From NCBI GenBank assembly GCA_036503555.1, contig DASXWQ010000020.1, positions 62,001-126,000 on the forward strand: 64,000 bases of DNA. Direction: 5' to 3'. The notes beneath the pieces were generated by a model. That model worked only from the letters and a program-made list of their open reading frames with translations. It had not been told where the DNA came from and made no database searches. The stretch comes from Actinocatenispora sp036503555 (lineage in GTDB: Bacteria; Actinomycetota; Actinomycetes; Mycobacteriales; Micromonosporaceae). Both the position numbers and the translations under genes were made by a program. Below, one piece after another: positions 26,897-34,814 of this stretch; positions within the stretch are counted from its first letter, which is position 1; the number at the start of each line of letters is the position of its first letter.

Positions 26897-28038
26897 CGGC
26901 CCAGCCTCACCCGCACGAACCGCGGTCGGTAGATGCTCACGTCCGCGTACAGGTCCTGGTTGTCGAAGCTGTTCACGTTGTACGTCACCAGCAGCGAGCC
27001 GTCGCGCGACAGCTCCGGGTGCACGTGCGGGTTGTACGTGTACACGTTGCCGTTGTGGTAGCTGCCGTCCGCGCCCGTCTCCGGCGTCGTGTACACGGCG
27101 GTCCTGTTGGTGAACGGCCCGGTCGGCGAGCTCGCCGCGTACGCCACGACGTGCGGGCTCAGCAGTTCCGTCGTGTCCTGCGTGACGAGCAGGTAGCCCG
27201 ATCCCACCCGGGTCACGCTGTACTCGTTGGACACGCCGGCCATCACCCGCGCCGACGCCGTCTCGTCCGCCGACCAGCCCGACCCGGTCCAGAACCGCCA
27301 CGGCGCGCGCAGGTCGTCGCCGGCCACCCGCGCCACGTGCAGGTACTTGTCCGGGCCGAGGTCCTCGACGCGGTAGACGTAGGTGTGGCCGCGGTCGGCC
27401 AGCAGCCACGACGCGCTCTCCAGGTTCGGCACGGCGGACGGTAGCGGGGTGATGTCGATGAGCCGCAACGTGTCCAGCCGGAACCGGGCGACCACGCTGC
27501 GCAGCCAGGCGAAGTCCCAGATCCCCGTCCCCGTGCGGTGGAACTGGTGGTACGTGACGTTCAGCGTGCCGGCGCCGACCATGCCGGCGCCCGCCCAGTA
27601 CCACCCGTCGGCGTCCGGCGGTACGAGCGCCTCGGAGGCGTCGGCGGTCCCGCCGTGCACGGTGGTCAGCCGGGAGCCGCGCTGCACCACGAACGAGTTG
27701 TTGAGGAACGGCGTGTCCTGCGGGCGGGAGCCGTCTGCGTTGACCGGGCCGAGGAACGTGTCGGAGAAGATCCACACGATCCGGCCGTCGGGCAGCCGTA
27801 CCGAGTAGGTCGAGTCGGCGCCGGTCCAGCCCACGCCGCTGTCGCTGTAGCCGTTGAACAGCGCGGTCAGCGCCCGGTCGGGCGCCACGCCGAGCACCCT
27901 CGGCGCGGCCGTCCGCGACTCGGCCGCGACGGCGGGGGAGCCGCCGCGCCCGAGGCCGAGTGCCGCGCCGAGCGGCACCGCCATGGCTCCGGTCAGGAGT
28001 GCCCGCCGGCCCAGGGGGTACGCCGTCGAACCGTTCAT
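26893..28038 (-). CDS. Tat-secreted DUF4185 protein, possible glycoside-acting beta-propeller
   Basis: 381 aa. ATG 28038 follows TTGGAGGT at 6 nt and gives a Tat signal (GRRALLTGAMAVPLGAALG) with probable cleavage near PAVAAES. The mature part matches DUF4185: WTGADSTYSVRLPDGRIVW, IFSDTFLG, FLNNSFVVQ, and NEYSVTRVGSGYLLVTQD, blade-like repeats recalling five-bladed propeller glycosidases. As the first gene of the sugar-acid operon it may release the imported compound from a polymer or glycoside (inference). No catalytic residue can be assigned with certainty. Confidence 0.83.
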   Translation of the reverse strand: MNGSTAYPLGRRALLTGAMAVPLGAALGLGRGGSPAVAAESRTAAPRVLGVAPDRALTALFNGYSDSGVGWTGADSTYSVRLPDGRIVWIFSDTFLGPVNADGSRPQDTPFLNNSFVVQRGSRLTTVHGGTADASEALVPPDADGWYWAGAGMVGAGTLNVTYHQFHRTGTGIWDFAWLRSVVARFRLDTLRLIDITPLPSAVPNLESASWLLADRGHTYVYRVEDLGPDKYLHVARVAGDDLRAPWRFWTGSGWSADETASARVMAGVSNEYSVTRVGSGYLLVTQDTTELLSPHVVAYAASSPTGPFTNRTAVYTTPETGADGSYHNGNVYTYNPHVHPELSRDGSLLVTYNVNSFDNQDLYADVSIYRPRFVRVRLGR

Positions 28039-28056
28039 CCGTACCTCCAACGCGGA

Positions 28057-28089
28057 GACCAAATGGCTAAGTGATTAGATCAGTTGGTC
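28057..28089. promoter_or_regulatory. Candidate operator/promoter of the sugar-acid operon
   Basis: Hyphenated palindrome GACCAAATG (28057-28065) / CAGTTGGTC (28081-28089), 8 of 9 positions matching. It lies within the most AT-rich stretch of the neighbourhood (28056-28110) and 19 bp upstream of the DUF4185 start codon. A nested CTAA-GTGA-TTAG lies near the centre. It is a good candidate for the GntR site; the -10/-35 boxes are not clear. Confidence 0.5.
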
Positions 28090-28200
28090 ATCTGTTCGTA
28101 AAGAGCCGGCCGCGAGTTCGTCGCAGAAGCCAGCCGATCGGCCGACACGAATCCGGACATTGCCCGACTAACCCCCGCCGGTCGTGGGTACGGTGAGGGG

Positions 28201-28539
28201 GTGATGCCACAACCCCCGCACGTCCCGAGCATCGACGCCGACGCGGTCGCCGAGGACTCGGTCGTCCTCGACGTCCGGGAGCCCGACGAGTACACGGCCG
28301 GCCACATCGCCAAGGCGGTGCACATCCCGATGGGTGCCGTACCGGAACGTCTGCCCGAGTTACCCGACGACGTCCGCATCGTGGTGGTATGCCGCTCCGG
28401 CGGCCGGTCCGCCCGCGTCACCTCGTACCTGCGGCAGGAGGGCATCGACGCGGTCAACCTCGACGGCGGCATGAAGTCCTGGATTGCCGCCGGCCGCCCG
28501 ATGGTCACCGACTCCGGCGCCGAACCCGCGCTGCTCTGA
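28201..28539 (+). CDS. Single-domain rhodanese-like sulfurtransferase
   Basis: 112 aa. One rhodanese domain: LDVREPDEYTAGHIAKAVHIP, active-site loop VVCRSGGRSARV with the persulfide Cys, and the ending VNLDGGMKSWIAAGRP. It probably moves sulfane sulfur in the cytosol (thiosulfate or glutathione persulfide). It starts at GTG 28201 or ATG 28204. TACGGT (28189-28194) lies 6-9 nt upstream, so it may be leaderless, though GAGGGG is also present. Confidence 0.9.
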   Translation: MMPQPPHVPSIDADAVAEDSVVLDVREPDEYTAGHIAKAVHIPMGAVPERLPELPDDVRIVVVCRSGGRSARVTSYLRQEGIDAVNLDGGMKSWIAAGRPMVTDSGAEPALL

Positions 28540-28565
28540 CACCGGGCCCCGCCGCCACCGGTCCG

Positions 28566-29099
28566 TCAGCGGCGGCGGGTACGGATGCGCAGGGTGCCGC
28601 CGATGTGGCGGCCGGTGATGCGGAAGTGCACGCCGTCCGCCGCCGGCCCGGTCGGTACGCGGGAGCGCAGGGTGCCCCAGCGGATCTCCAGGTCGCTGGT
28701 GTCCGCCGTGGCGCCGTGCGGCAGGACCAGGATCGTCGTGCCGTACCGCGTGTTCAGCTCGACGTCGACCCGGGCGGTGCGGATCTCGGCGGCAGAGAAG
28801 TCCAGCACGGTCGGCCCGGCCAGGTTGTCGACGACGAGCGCGCGCGGCACCCGCCACCGGCCGGCCCGGTGCAGCCGGGTACCGCGGGCGCGCAGCTCGA
28901 CCGGGTCGCTCCCGTCGGGCAGGTCGGCCACCAGGGCACGCAGCTCGCCGTACGTGCGGGAGCGGTACAACCGGTCGAGCCGCTGCTCGAACTCCTCGAA
29001 CTCCAGCCGGCCCTCGGCCACCGCCACGTTCAGCACGTCGGCGATCCGTTCGCGGTCGGCGTCGGAGGCCCGGAGCGCGTCGCCCGGTTCACCCCTCAT
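28566..29099 (-). CDS. DUF1707 domain protein with LiaF-like C-terminal domain
   Basis: 177 aa, no membrane helix. The N-terminal DUF1707 domain reads LRASDADRERIADVLNVAVA, then FEEFEQRLDRLYRSRTYGEL. The C-terminal half is beta-rich (VLDFSAAEIRTARVDVELN, TILVLPHGATADTSDLEIRW) and resembles the LiaF/YvqF-type C-terminal domain involved in cell-envelope stress signalling. ATG 29099. It is convergent with the rhodanese gene, 26 bp between stops. Confidence 0.85.
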   Translation of the reverse strand: MRGEPGDALRASDADRERIADVLNVAVAEGRLEFEEFEQRLDRLYRSRTYGELRALVADLPDGSDPVELRARGTRLHRAGRWRVPRALVVDNLAGPTVLDFSAAEIRTARVDVELNTRYGTTILVLPHGATADTSDLEIRWGTLRSRVPTGPAADGVHFRITGRHIGGTLRIRTRRR

Positions 29100-29194
29100 C
29101 CCGTCACCCTACGGCGGGGACCCGTGCCGGCCCCGGAGGATGACGGCCGTCGATCCGCCGGTACGCCGCCGGCAGGTACGGGTTGACTGGACGG

Positions 29195-29317
29195 ATGATC
29201 TGCCAGGCGTGCCGGGACCGGCGGCACGAGGACTGCAAGGGCCGGGCGTGGTGCGACTGCCAGCACCGGACCGGGCCGCCGCCGCAGGAACCCGCCACCG
29301 GCCGGCCGGGCGAGTAG
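29195..29317 (+). CDS. 40-aa Cys/His-rich small protein (putative zinc-binding)
   Basis: ATG 29195 to TAG 29317 encodes a 40-residue protein starting MICQACRDRRHEDCKG, then WCDCQHR, with a Pro-rich tail. The spacing C3-x2-C6-x7-C14-x5-C20-x-C22-x-H24 looks like a treble-clef or zinc-ribbon knuckle. I recognise the pattern as a recurring small protein of actinobacteria that lacks an assigned function. A GGACGG-like site precedes it closely. The composition (five Cys plus two His in the first 24 residues) is unlikely by chance in such GC-rich DNA. Confidence 0.65.
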   Translation: MICQACRDRRHEDCKGRAWCDCQHRTGPPPQEPATGRPGE

Positions 29318-29328
29318 TATCGCCCCCG

Positions 29329-29373
29329 ATGATCTCCGGTCGGCAGACGAAACCGGGCCGGGCCCGCGCCTGA
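29329..29373 (+). CDS. Candidate 14-aa leader peptide of lysS
   Basis: ATG 29329 opens MISGRQTKPGRARA, ending at TGA 29371-29373. TAGTAT (29315-29320) is a good -10 box 8 nt upstream, so this would be a leaderless leader peptide about 105 nt before lysS. It contains one Lys encoded by AAA, a rare codon in this genome. Its stop codon falls in the loop of the hairpin at 29357-29385, which suggests translation-coupled control. Speculative. Confidence 0.35.
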   Translation: MISGRQTKPGRARA

Positions 29374-29385
29374 CGGCGGCCCGGC
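29357..29385 (+). other. Hairpin in the lysS leader (possible attenuator)
   Basis: GCCGGGCC (29357-29364) pairs perfectly with GGCCCGGC (29378-29385). After a 3-nt bulge, GCC/GGC continue the stem to a TGAC tetraloop that contains the stop codon of the 14-aa leader ORF. A ribosome finishing the leader would melt it. No T-box sequence was seen. Confidence 0.45.
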
Positions 29386-29477
29386 GACCGGCTCTGCCCG
29401 CGTTCGCCTCTCCTGCGGGTCCGGGGTACGTGCCGCCCTCCCCCCTTCTCCTGTGGCGTACTCCTGTGAGGTCATCG

Positions 29478-31070
29478 ATGTCACCGTCCCCTGCCCCCGA
29501 CCCCGCCGACTGGGTCGCCCGCACCGCCGACGAGGCCCTCGCCGAGCACACCGCACGCGGCGCCACCGGCACCCTGGTGTGCGCGTCCGGCATCAGCCCG
29601 TCCGGCCCCGTACACGTCGGCAACCTGCGCGAACTGCTCACCCAGCACCTGGTCGCCGCGGAGCTCACGACCCGCGGCGTACCCGTGGAGCACGTACTGT
29701 TCTGGGACGACCACGACCGGCTGCGCCGGCTGCCGGCGGGCGTACCGGCGCGGATGGGCGAACACCTGGGCCGGCCGCTGGCGGAGGTGCCGGACCCGGA
29801 CGGCGCGTACCCGAGCTGGGCCGAGCGGTACGCGGCGCCGCTGCGCACCGCGCTCGACCGGCTCGGCGTACGGGTACGTGAGGTCGGCCAGTCCGCCCGG
29901 TACGGCGCCGGCCACTACACCGGCCGGGTGCTCGCCGCGATGGCCCGGCGCGACGAGATCGCGGCGGTCCTCGGACGCACCGATCCGGACTGGTGGCCGT
30001 ACCGGGTGTACTGCCGGCGCTGCGGCCGCGACGACACCCGGATCACCGCCTACGACGTGGACACGACCGCGCTGCGGTACGCCTGCGGCACGTGCGGGCC
30101 GGACGGCTTCCGGCTCGCCGACGTCAACGCCGGCAAGCTCGTCTGGAAGGTCGACTGGCCGATGCGCTGGGCGGCCGAGCCGGTCTGCTTCGAGGCGGCG
30201 GGCGGCGACCACGCGGCCCCGACCTCGTCGGTCGGCGTCGGCCGGCGGATCTGCCGGGTGGTGTTCGGGGCGCGGCCGCCGGCGTTCCTGTCGTACGGGT
30301 TCGTGGGGACGCGCGGCGTCGCGAAGCTGTCGTCGTCGTCCGGCGACGCGCCCATCCCGGCCGACGCGCTCGCCATCCTCGAACCGGCCATCCTGCGCTG
30401 GCTCTACGCCCGGCGCCGCCCGCAGCAGTCCATCACCGTCGACTTCGGCACCGAGGTGACCCGCCTGTACGACGAGTGGGACAGGCTGGGGTCCCGGGTC
30501 GCCGACGGTACGGCCGGGCCGGCGGAGACGCAGGCGTACCGGCGGGCGGCGGTGCCGGGGCTCGTCGCGCCTCGCCGGCCCGTGTCGTGGCGGCTGCTGA
30601 CGTCCGTGCTGGACGTGACGGCCGGCGACCCGGCGCAGACGGCGCGGATCCTGGGCCTCGCCGAAGGCGCCGGCGTACGGCTCGCGGACGTCGAGCCGCG
30701 GCGCACGCTCGCCGCGACGTGGCTGGCCCGGCACGTACCGCCGGAGCGGCGGACCCGGGTACGGGCCACCCCCGACGCGGCCCGGCTCGCCGCCCTGACG
30801 CCGGACGAGCGGGCCGCGCTGGACCTGCTCGTCGCCGAGCTGCCGGGCTGCGCCGACCTCACCGCACTGACCACCCTCGTGTACGGGATTCCCAAGCGCC
30901 GCAACGGACTCGCCGTCGACGCACCCGCCGACGACACGGTACGCACGGCGCAGCGGTCGTTCTTCGCGCTGGTGTACCGGCTGCTGGTCGGCGCCGACAC
31001 CGGGCCGCGGCTGCCCACCCTGCTGCTCGCGCTCGGCCCCGACCGGGTACGCACCCTGCTCACCGCGTAG
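29478..31070 (+). CDS. lysS: Lysine--tRNA ligase, class I
   Basis: 530-aa class I LysRS, the archaeal-type enzyme that charges tRNA-Lys. The class I HIGH-like motif is PSGPVHVGNLRE (residue 41) and the KMSKS-like loop is KLSSSSGD (residue 283). A zinc-knuckle-like pair CRRCGRD...CGTCG lies between them, and the C-terminal helical anticodon cage ends in a segment of conserved type (YGIPKRRNG). ATG 29478 follows GAGG at 6 nt. Whether the genome also has a class II LysRS cannot be seen here. The upstream leader may regulate it. Confidence 0.93.
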   Translation: MSPSPAPDPADWVARTADEALAEHTARGATGTLVCASGISPSGPVHVGNLRELLTQHLVAAELTTRGVPVEHVLFWDDHDRLRRLPAGVPARMGEHLGRPLAEVPDPDGAYPSWAERYAAPLRTALDRLGVRVREVGQSARYGAGHYTGRVLAAMARRDEIAAVLGRTDPDWWPYRVYCRRCGRDDTRITAYDVDTTALRYACGTCGPDGFRLADVNAGKLVWKVDWPMRWAAEPVCFEAAGGDHAAPTSSVGVGRRICRVVFGARPPAFLSYGFVGTRGVAKLSSSSGDAPIPADALAILEPAILRWLYARRRPQQSITVDFGTEVTRLYDEWDRLGSRVADGTAGPAETQAYRRAAVPGLVAPRRPVSWRLLTSVLDVTAGDPAQTARILGLAEGAGVRLADVEPRRTLAATWLARHVPPERRTRVRATPDAARLAALTPDERAALDLLVAELPGCADLTALTTLVYGIPKRRNGLAVDAPADDTVRTAQRSFFALVYRLLVGADTGPRLPTLLLALGPDRVRTLLTA

Positions 31071-31121
31071 CGGTCTGCCGGGTCGGGCGCCGGCTGTGTG
31101 CCGGGCGCTAGCCTCTGCGAC

Positions 31122-32333
31122 ATGTCGGAACGGTTCGAGCGGATCTCGCGGATCGGCGCGGGCGGCACCGGCACCGTCTGGCGGGCGTACGACCGGCGGC
31201 TGGGCCGGCCGTGCGCGGTGAAGCTGGTGCGCGGCCCGGACCCGCGCACGCTGGTGCGGGTGGTGCTGGAGCAGACCGTACGGCTCGACCACCCGCACCT
31301 CCTCTGCCCGTACGCGTGGCAGGCCGACGACGACGGCACGCTGCTCGCCACCGACCTGATGGCCGGCGGCTCACTCGACACGCTGCTGCGCGACAACGGT
31401 GCCCTGCCCTGGCGGTACGCGGCGGAGATTCTCGCCCAGGTGGTGTCGGGGTTGGCCGCGGTGCACGCGGCGGGGTTGGTGCACCGCGACGTCAAACCGG
31501 CCAACGTGCTGCTCGCCGCGACCGGCACCGGCCCGCCGCACGCGCGGCTCGGCGACTTCGGCATCGCGTACCCGGCGGGTGGGCCGCGGCTGACGGAGAC
31601 CGGGTTCGTCGTCGGCACACCGGGATACGTGGCGCCGGAGGTGCTGGCCGGCGCGCCGCCCGCGCCGCCGCAGGACCTGTACGCGGTCGGCCTGGTCGGC
31701 CGGCAGCTGCTGACCGGCGCCGACCTGCCCGAGCACGCGACCGGCCCCTCGGCGGCCTCCCCGGAGGGTGGTGCGTCGGCCGGCGGTCCCGACACGCCGC
31801 TGGCGCCGCTGCTCGACGCGCTCACCGCGACCAACCCGGCCGACCGCCCCGACGCGGGGCACGCCGCCGCCACGCTCGCCGCGCTGTGCGCCGCGACGCC
31901 GCTGGCGACGCCCGCGCACACCGCGGACGGCGACCCGATCGAGGTCTTCGACCAGGTCACGAGCGACGAGCTGCCGACCCCGCGTGACCCCGCCGGCCAG
32001 CATCCGGAGGACGCGGGAAGCGGGTCGCGCGGTGCCGGTCCCCCGTCGGTACCGGCACCGCCCAGGTCCCGGCGGGTGGTGCTGCTGGTCGCGCTCGGCG
32101 CCGTCGCCGCGGCGGCGGGCGGGGTGGCGGTCGCGCTCGCCGCGTCGTCCGGCGGTACGCCTGGGCCGGGCGGCTCACCGTCGGCGCCGGCCGGCGCACC
32201 GTCCGGGCCGGCCGCGAGCGGTGTGCGTGCCGGCGCGGCCTGCGACTGGCAGGACGTCGGGATCGCGACGCCCGGCCCGGACGGCGGCACGCTGCGCTGC
32301 ACGTACCGGGACGGCCGCTACTCCTGGCGCTGA
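31122..32333 (+). CDS. Membrane-anchored Ser/Thr protein kinase (PknB type)
   Basis: 403 aa. The kinase domain occupies residues about 5-260: glycine loop IGAGGTGTVW, ATP lysine in CAVKLV, catalytic VHRDVKPANV (Asp about 122), DFG in LGDFGIAY, and GTPGYVAPE. A Pro/Ser linker leads to one transmembrane helix (about residues 320-342) and a 60-residue extracellular tail with two Cys (ACDWQ, LRCTY). ATG 31122 has TAGCCT 7 nt upstream and no ribosome-binding site, so it is probably leaderless. It ends 9 bp from the convergent VWA gene; the two plus the XRE gene may form a signalling group. Confidence 0.92.
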   Translation: MSERFERISRIGAGGTGTVWRAYDRRLGRPCAVKLVRGPDPRTLVRVVLEQTVRLDHPHLLCPYAWQADDDGTLLATDLMAGGSLDTLLRDNGALPWRYAAEILAQVVSGLAAVHAAGLVHRDVKPANVLLAATGTGPPHARLGDFGIAYPAGGPRLTETGFVVGTPGYVAPEVLAGAPPAPPQDLYAVGLVGRQLLTGADLPEHATGPSAASPEGGASAGGPDTPLAPLLDALTATNPADRPDAGHAAATLAALCAATPLATPAHTADGDPIEVFDQVTSDELPTPRDPAGQHPEDAGSGSRGAGPPSVPAPPRSRRVVLLVALGAVAAAAGGVAVALAASSGGTPGPGGSPSAPAGAPSGPAASGVRAGAACDWQDVGIATPGPDGGTLRCTYRDGRYSWR

Positions 32334-32342
32334 CCCGGCCGG

Positions 32343-34169
32343 TCAGGTGCGTCGGCGGAGGACCGCCACGACGACGCCGGCCAGGGCCGCGACCGCGACC
32401 AGCCCCGCCGCGCCACCCACCACCGGTACGACCGGGAAGCCCGCCGCCCGGGTCGCCGTACGCTTCGGCGCGGTTGCCGGCGACGCCGTGGCGCTCGCGT
32501 ACGTCGGGCCGGGCTCGGCGTGCCCGACGACGGACAGCTCGATCCGCACCGGTACCGCGTGCTCGGCGGCCGGGTGCGCCCGCTGCCGGCCGAGCTTGAC
32601 CGAGACGTAGTACCAACCGGCGACGCTCTGCCGGCGCTGCCGGTCGTCGCCCAGCTCCCGGTTGCGGTAGCGGACCGGCAACGTCCGCACGGCGCCGGCG
32701 TCGGCGGGCAGGTCGCGGGCGGTGCCCCGGTAGCTGGACGTCGCGGCGGCCACGTCGGCCCGGAACGGCGAGTACGCGGCGGTGCCGACGTTCGCGTCGT
32801 CGCCGGCCTCCCAACCGGCCGCCGCACCGATCCGCACCCGGTACGCGAGGCCCTGGCCCCAGGCGAGTCGGACCCGGTAGTAGACGTACTCGGTGTTCTG
32901 CAGGACGTCGGTGTAGACGCCGGTGCCGGGCAGCACGGCCGCCGACGAGAACGAGCCGCCGCCGGTCACGGCCGCGGGCGTACCGGTCGGCGCGGCGAAC
33001 GCGACGGGCGCGGTGGCCGCCGCCGGGCCGCTCGACCCGGCGAGGGCGGGCTCGACGCCGACCTGCATCTCCAGCGGCAGCTCGGCGGGCTGTCCGGTCG
33101 AGCGGCCGTACGTGACGCGAAAGCCGTACCGGCCGCCGGCCCGGCAACTGTCCACAGTGGACTTCGAGGGCGTGAACGCGACGGTGGCGGTGACCGCGCC
33201 GCCGTCCATTCCGGCCGTGGTGTGGCCGCGCTCGTGCACCTGGCAGTTGCGCCCGTCCGGCGCGTACATCCGCACGTCCAGCGCCACGTCGCCGTCACCC
33301 GCGGAATGGCTGCGCTGCAAGGGAACCGAGGCGGTGAAGTACAGCGTGTCCCGGCCCGCCGCGGCCACCCGGTAGTAACGCTCGCGGCCCAGGACCGCGA
33401 CGTCCAGGTAACGCCCCGGCGCCAGCACCGGCGCGTCGTCCTGGCCGTCGGTACCCGTCACCCGCGTACCGGCCGGCTCGTAGTTGCGCAACGCGCCGGC
33501 CGTCACCCGGGGCAGCACCTGGCGCAGCGCCGCGGCGTCCGGCGCGTCCGCGTACGTGCCGCCGGTGGCCTGCGCCAGGCACGCGAGCTGCTTGCGCGCC
33601 GCGCCGTCCACGCCGTACCCGACGGTGTGCACCCGCAGGTCAGGGTCCGCCTTGTGCAGCTCGGCCGCGACCGCGCACGGATCCGGCGGGGCGCACGTGT
33701 CGATGCCGTCCGACACCAGCACCACCGAACGCGGACCGTCCGACGGCAGCGCCGCCACCGCCGTCCGCAGCGACCGACCGATCGGCGTGTACCCGCGCGG
33801 CGTGAGCGAGTCGACCGCGCCGGTCAACGCGCCCCGGTCCAACGGGCCGACCTTGCGCAGCACGGTCACGTCCCGGCAGCCCCGCGCCTTCTCCGCGTCC
33901 GACGAGCCGGTGCGCGTCCCGTATGTGGTGAGACCGACCCGCGCGTCGTCCGGCAACTGCCGGACCAGCTCGTGCACCGCCGTACGCGCCGCCGCGATCC
34001 GGGTACCGCCGGACGGGTCGCGGTCGGCCATCGAGCCGGACGCGTCGACCACCAGCATCATCGGCGCGAGGTCGGTGCCGGCCGGCGCCGCGGACGCCGC
34101 GACGGGCGCCAGCGCCGCGCCGAGCGCGGTCGCCGCGGCCACCGCGACCAGCCGTCTGAGAGTACGCAT
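32343..34169 (-). CDS. Secreted, C-terminally membrane-anchored VWA-domain protein
   Basis: 608 aa. Signal peptide (RRLVAVAAATALGAALAPVAASA), then a von Willebrand A domain with MIDAS DASGSMADRD (Asp42), the Thr of the GYTPIGRSL loop, and LVSDGIDTC. The middle carries two similar beta-rich segments (each with a tyrosine-rich ERYYRV or YVYYRV strand) that may be carbohydrate-binding-like. A C-terminal helix (about 580-603) ends in VLRRRT, giving an extracellular protein tethered to the membrane. ATG 34169 follows AAGGGGAG at 5 nt. The palindrome at 34184-34195 directly upstream of that site is a likely repressor target. Confidence 0.87.
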   Translation of the reverse strand: MRTLRRLVAVAAATALGAALAPVAASAAPAGTDLAPMMLVVDASGSMADRDPSGGTRIAAARTAVHELVRQLPDDARVGLTTYGTRTGSSDAEKARGCRDVTVLRKVGPLDRGALTGAVDSLTPRGYTPIGRSLRTAVAALPSDGPRSVVLVSDGIDTCAPPDPCAVAAELHKADPDLRVHTVGYGVDGAARKQLACLAQATGGTYADAPDAAALRQVLPRVTAGALRNYEPAGTRVTGTDGQDDAPVLAPGRYLDVAVLGRERYYRVAAAGRDTLYFTASVPLQRSHSAGDGDVALDVRMYAPDGRNCQVHERGHTTAGMDGGAVTATVAFTPSKSTVDSCRAGGRYGFRVTYGRSTGQPAELPLEMQVGVEPALAGSSGPAAATAPVAFAAPTGTPAAVTGGGSFSSAAVLPGTGVYTDVLQNTEYVYYRVRLAWGQGLAYRVRIGAAAGWEAGDDANVGTAAYSPFRADVAAATSSYRGTARDLPADAGAVRTLPVRYRNRELGDDRQRRQSVAGWYYVSVKLGRQRAHPAAEHAVPVRIELSVVGHAEPGPTYASATASPATAPKRTATRAAGFPVVPVVGGAAGLVAVAALAGVVVAVLRRRT

Positions 34170-34183
34170 CCCACTCCCCTTCA

Positions 34184-34275
34184 TTGCATATGCAAATCAT
34201 GCCGCGCCGCTTGGTGGGCGAGTTCTGCGCTAGTGTCACAGGCGAGTGCAAATCTCGGGCGTCGCATCTGCAAAC
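34184..34275. promoter_or_regulatory. TGCAAA operator repeats between the VWA and XRE genes
   Basis: Perfect 12-bp palindrome TTGCATATGCAA (34184-34195), plus two more copies of its half-site, TGCAAAT (34247-34253) and TGCAAAC (34269-34275). The last ends 11 bp before the XRE start codon. The shared TGCAAA word in an otherwise GC-rich divergent promoter suggests that the XRE protein controls both genes. A -10-like TAGTGT lies at 34230-34235. Confidence 0.6.
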
Positions 34276-34286
34276 AGGGAGTCGGG

Positions 34287-34814
34287 ATGGATCCGGTCAG
34301 CCGGAACCGGGCACACCAGGCCGAGTGGTACGGCCGGCCGCTCGGCGAACTCATCGGCGTGCTGCTGGCCCGGCTCGGCCTGACGCAGGCCGGGCTGGCC
34401 GGGATCCTCGGGCTGTCCGCGCCGATGCTGTCCCAGCTCATGTCCGGGCAGCGCGCCAAGATCAGCAACCCGGCGGTGCTGGGCCGGCTGCTCGCCGTGC
34501 AGGAGCTCGTCGACGATCCGGACTTCGTCGCGATGCCGCCCGAGCAGGTCCGTGCCCGCCTCACCGCGATCCGGGCCGAGGCGCCGACCACCGCCCGCAA
34601 CCTGCGGCTGCCCGACCCGCCACCCGGCGGCGGCGACGCGGTCGGCACCGTACAGGCGCTGCTGCGGGCGGTGGCCTCGGCGGCCGAGATCGAGACGGCC
34701 GCGGGCCGGCTGGAACGGGACCTGCCGGAGCTCGCCGAGCTGCTTCGCGCGTACGGCACCGGCCGGACCGACGAGGCGCGCGCCCACTACCGCCGGGTCA
34801 TGCGACCCGACTGA
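34287..34814 (+). CDS. XRE-type helix-turn-helix regulator
   Basis: 175 aa. The HTH spans residues about 18-62 (GELIGVLLARLGLTQAGLAG, then LGLSAPMLSQLMSGQRAKIS). It is followed by an Ala/Glu-rich helical C-terminal region without a known domain. ATG 34287 lies just after GGGAGTCGGG. It is divergent from the VWA gene across TGCAAA repeats, and its last 17 nt overlap the convergent GlxA-like gene. A regulator of the adjacent VWA gene and of itself is the simplest reading. Confidence 0.87.
   Translation: MDPVSRNRAHQAEWYGRPLGELIGVLLARLGLTQAGLAGILGLSAPMLSQLMSGQRAKISNPAVLGRLLAVQELVDDPDFVAMPPEQVRARLTAIRAEAPTTARNLRLPDPPPGGGDAVGTVQALLRAVASAAEIETAAGRLERDLPELAELLRAYGTGRTDEARAHYRRVMRPD

Noticed and set aside
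29318..29477. T-box riboswitch before lysS
   Set aside because: No AGGGUGGNACCGCG-type T-box sequence or specifier stem could be found; only a hairpin and mini-ORF are present.
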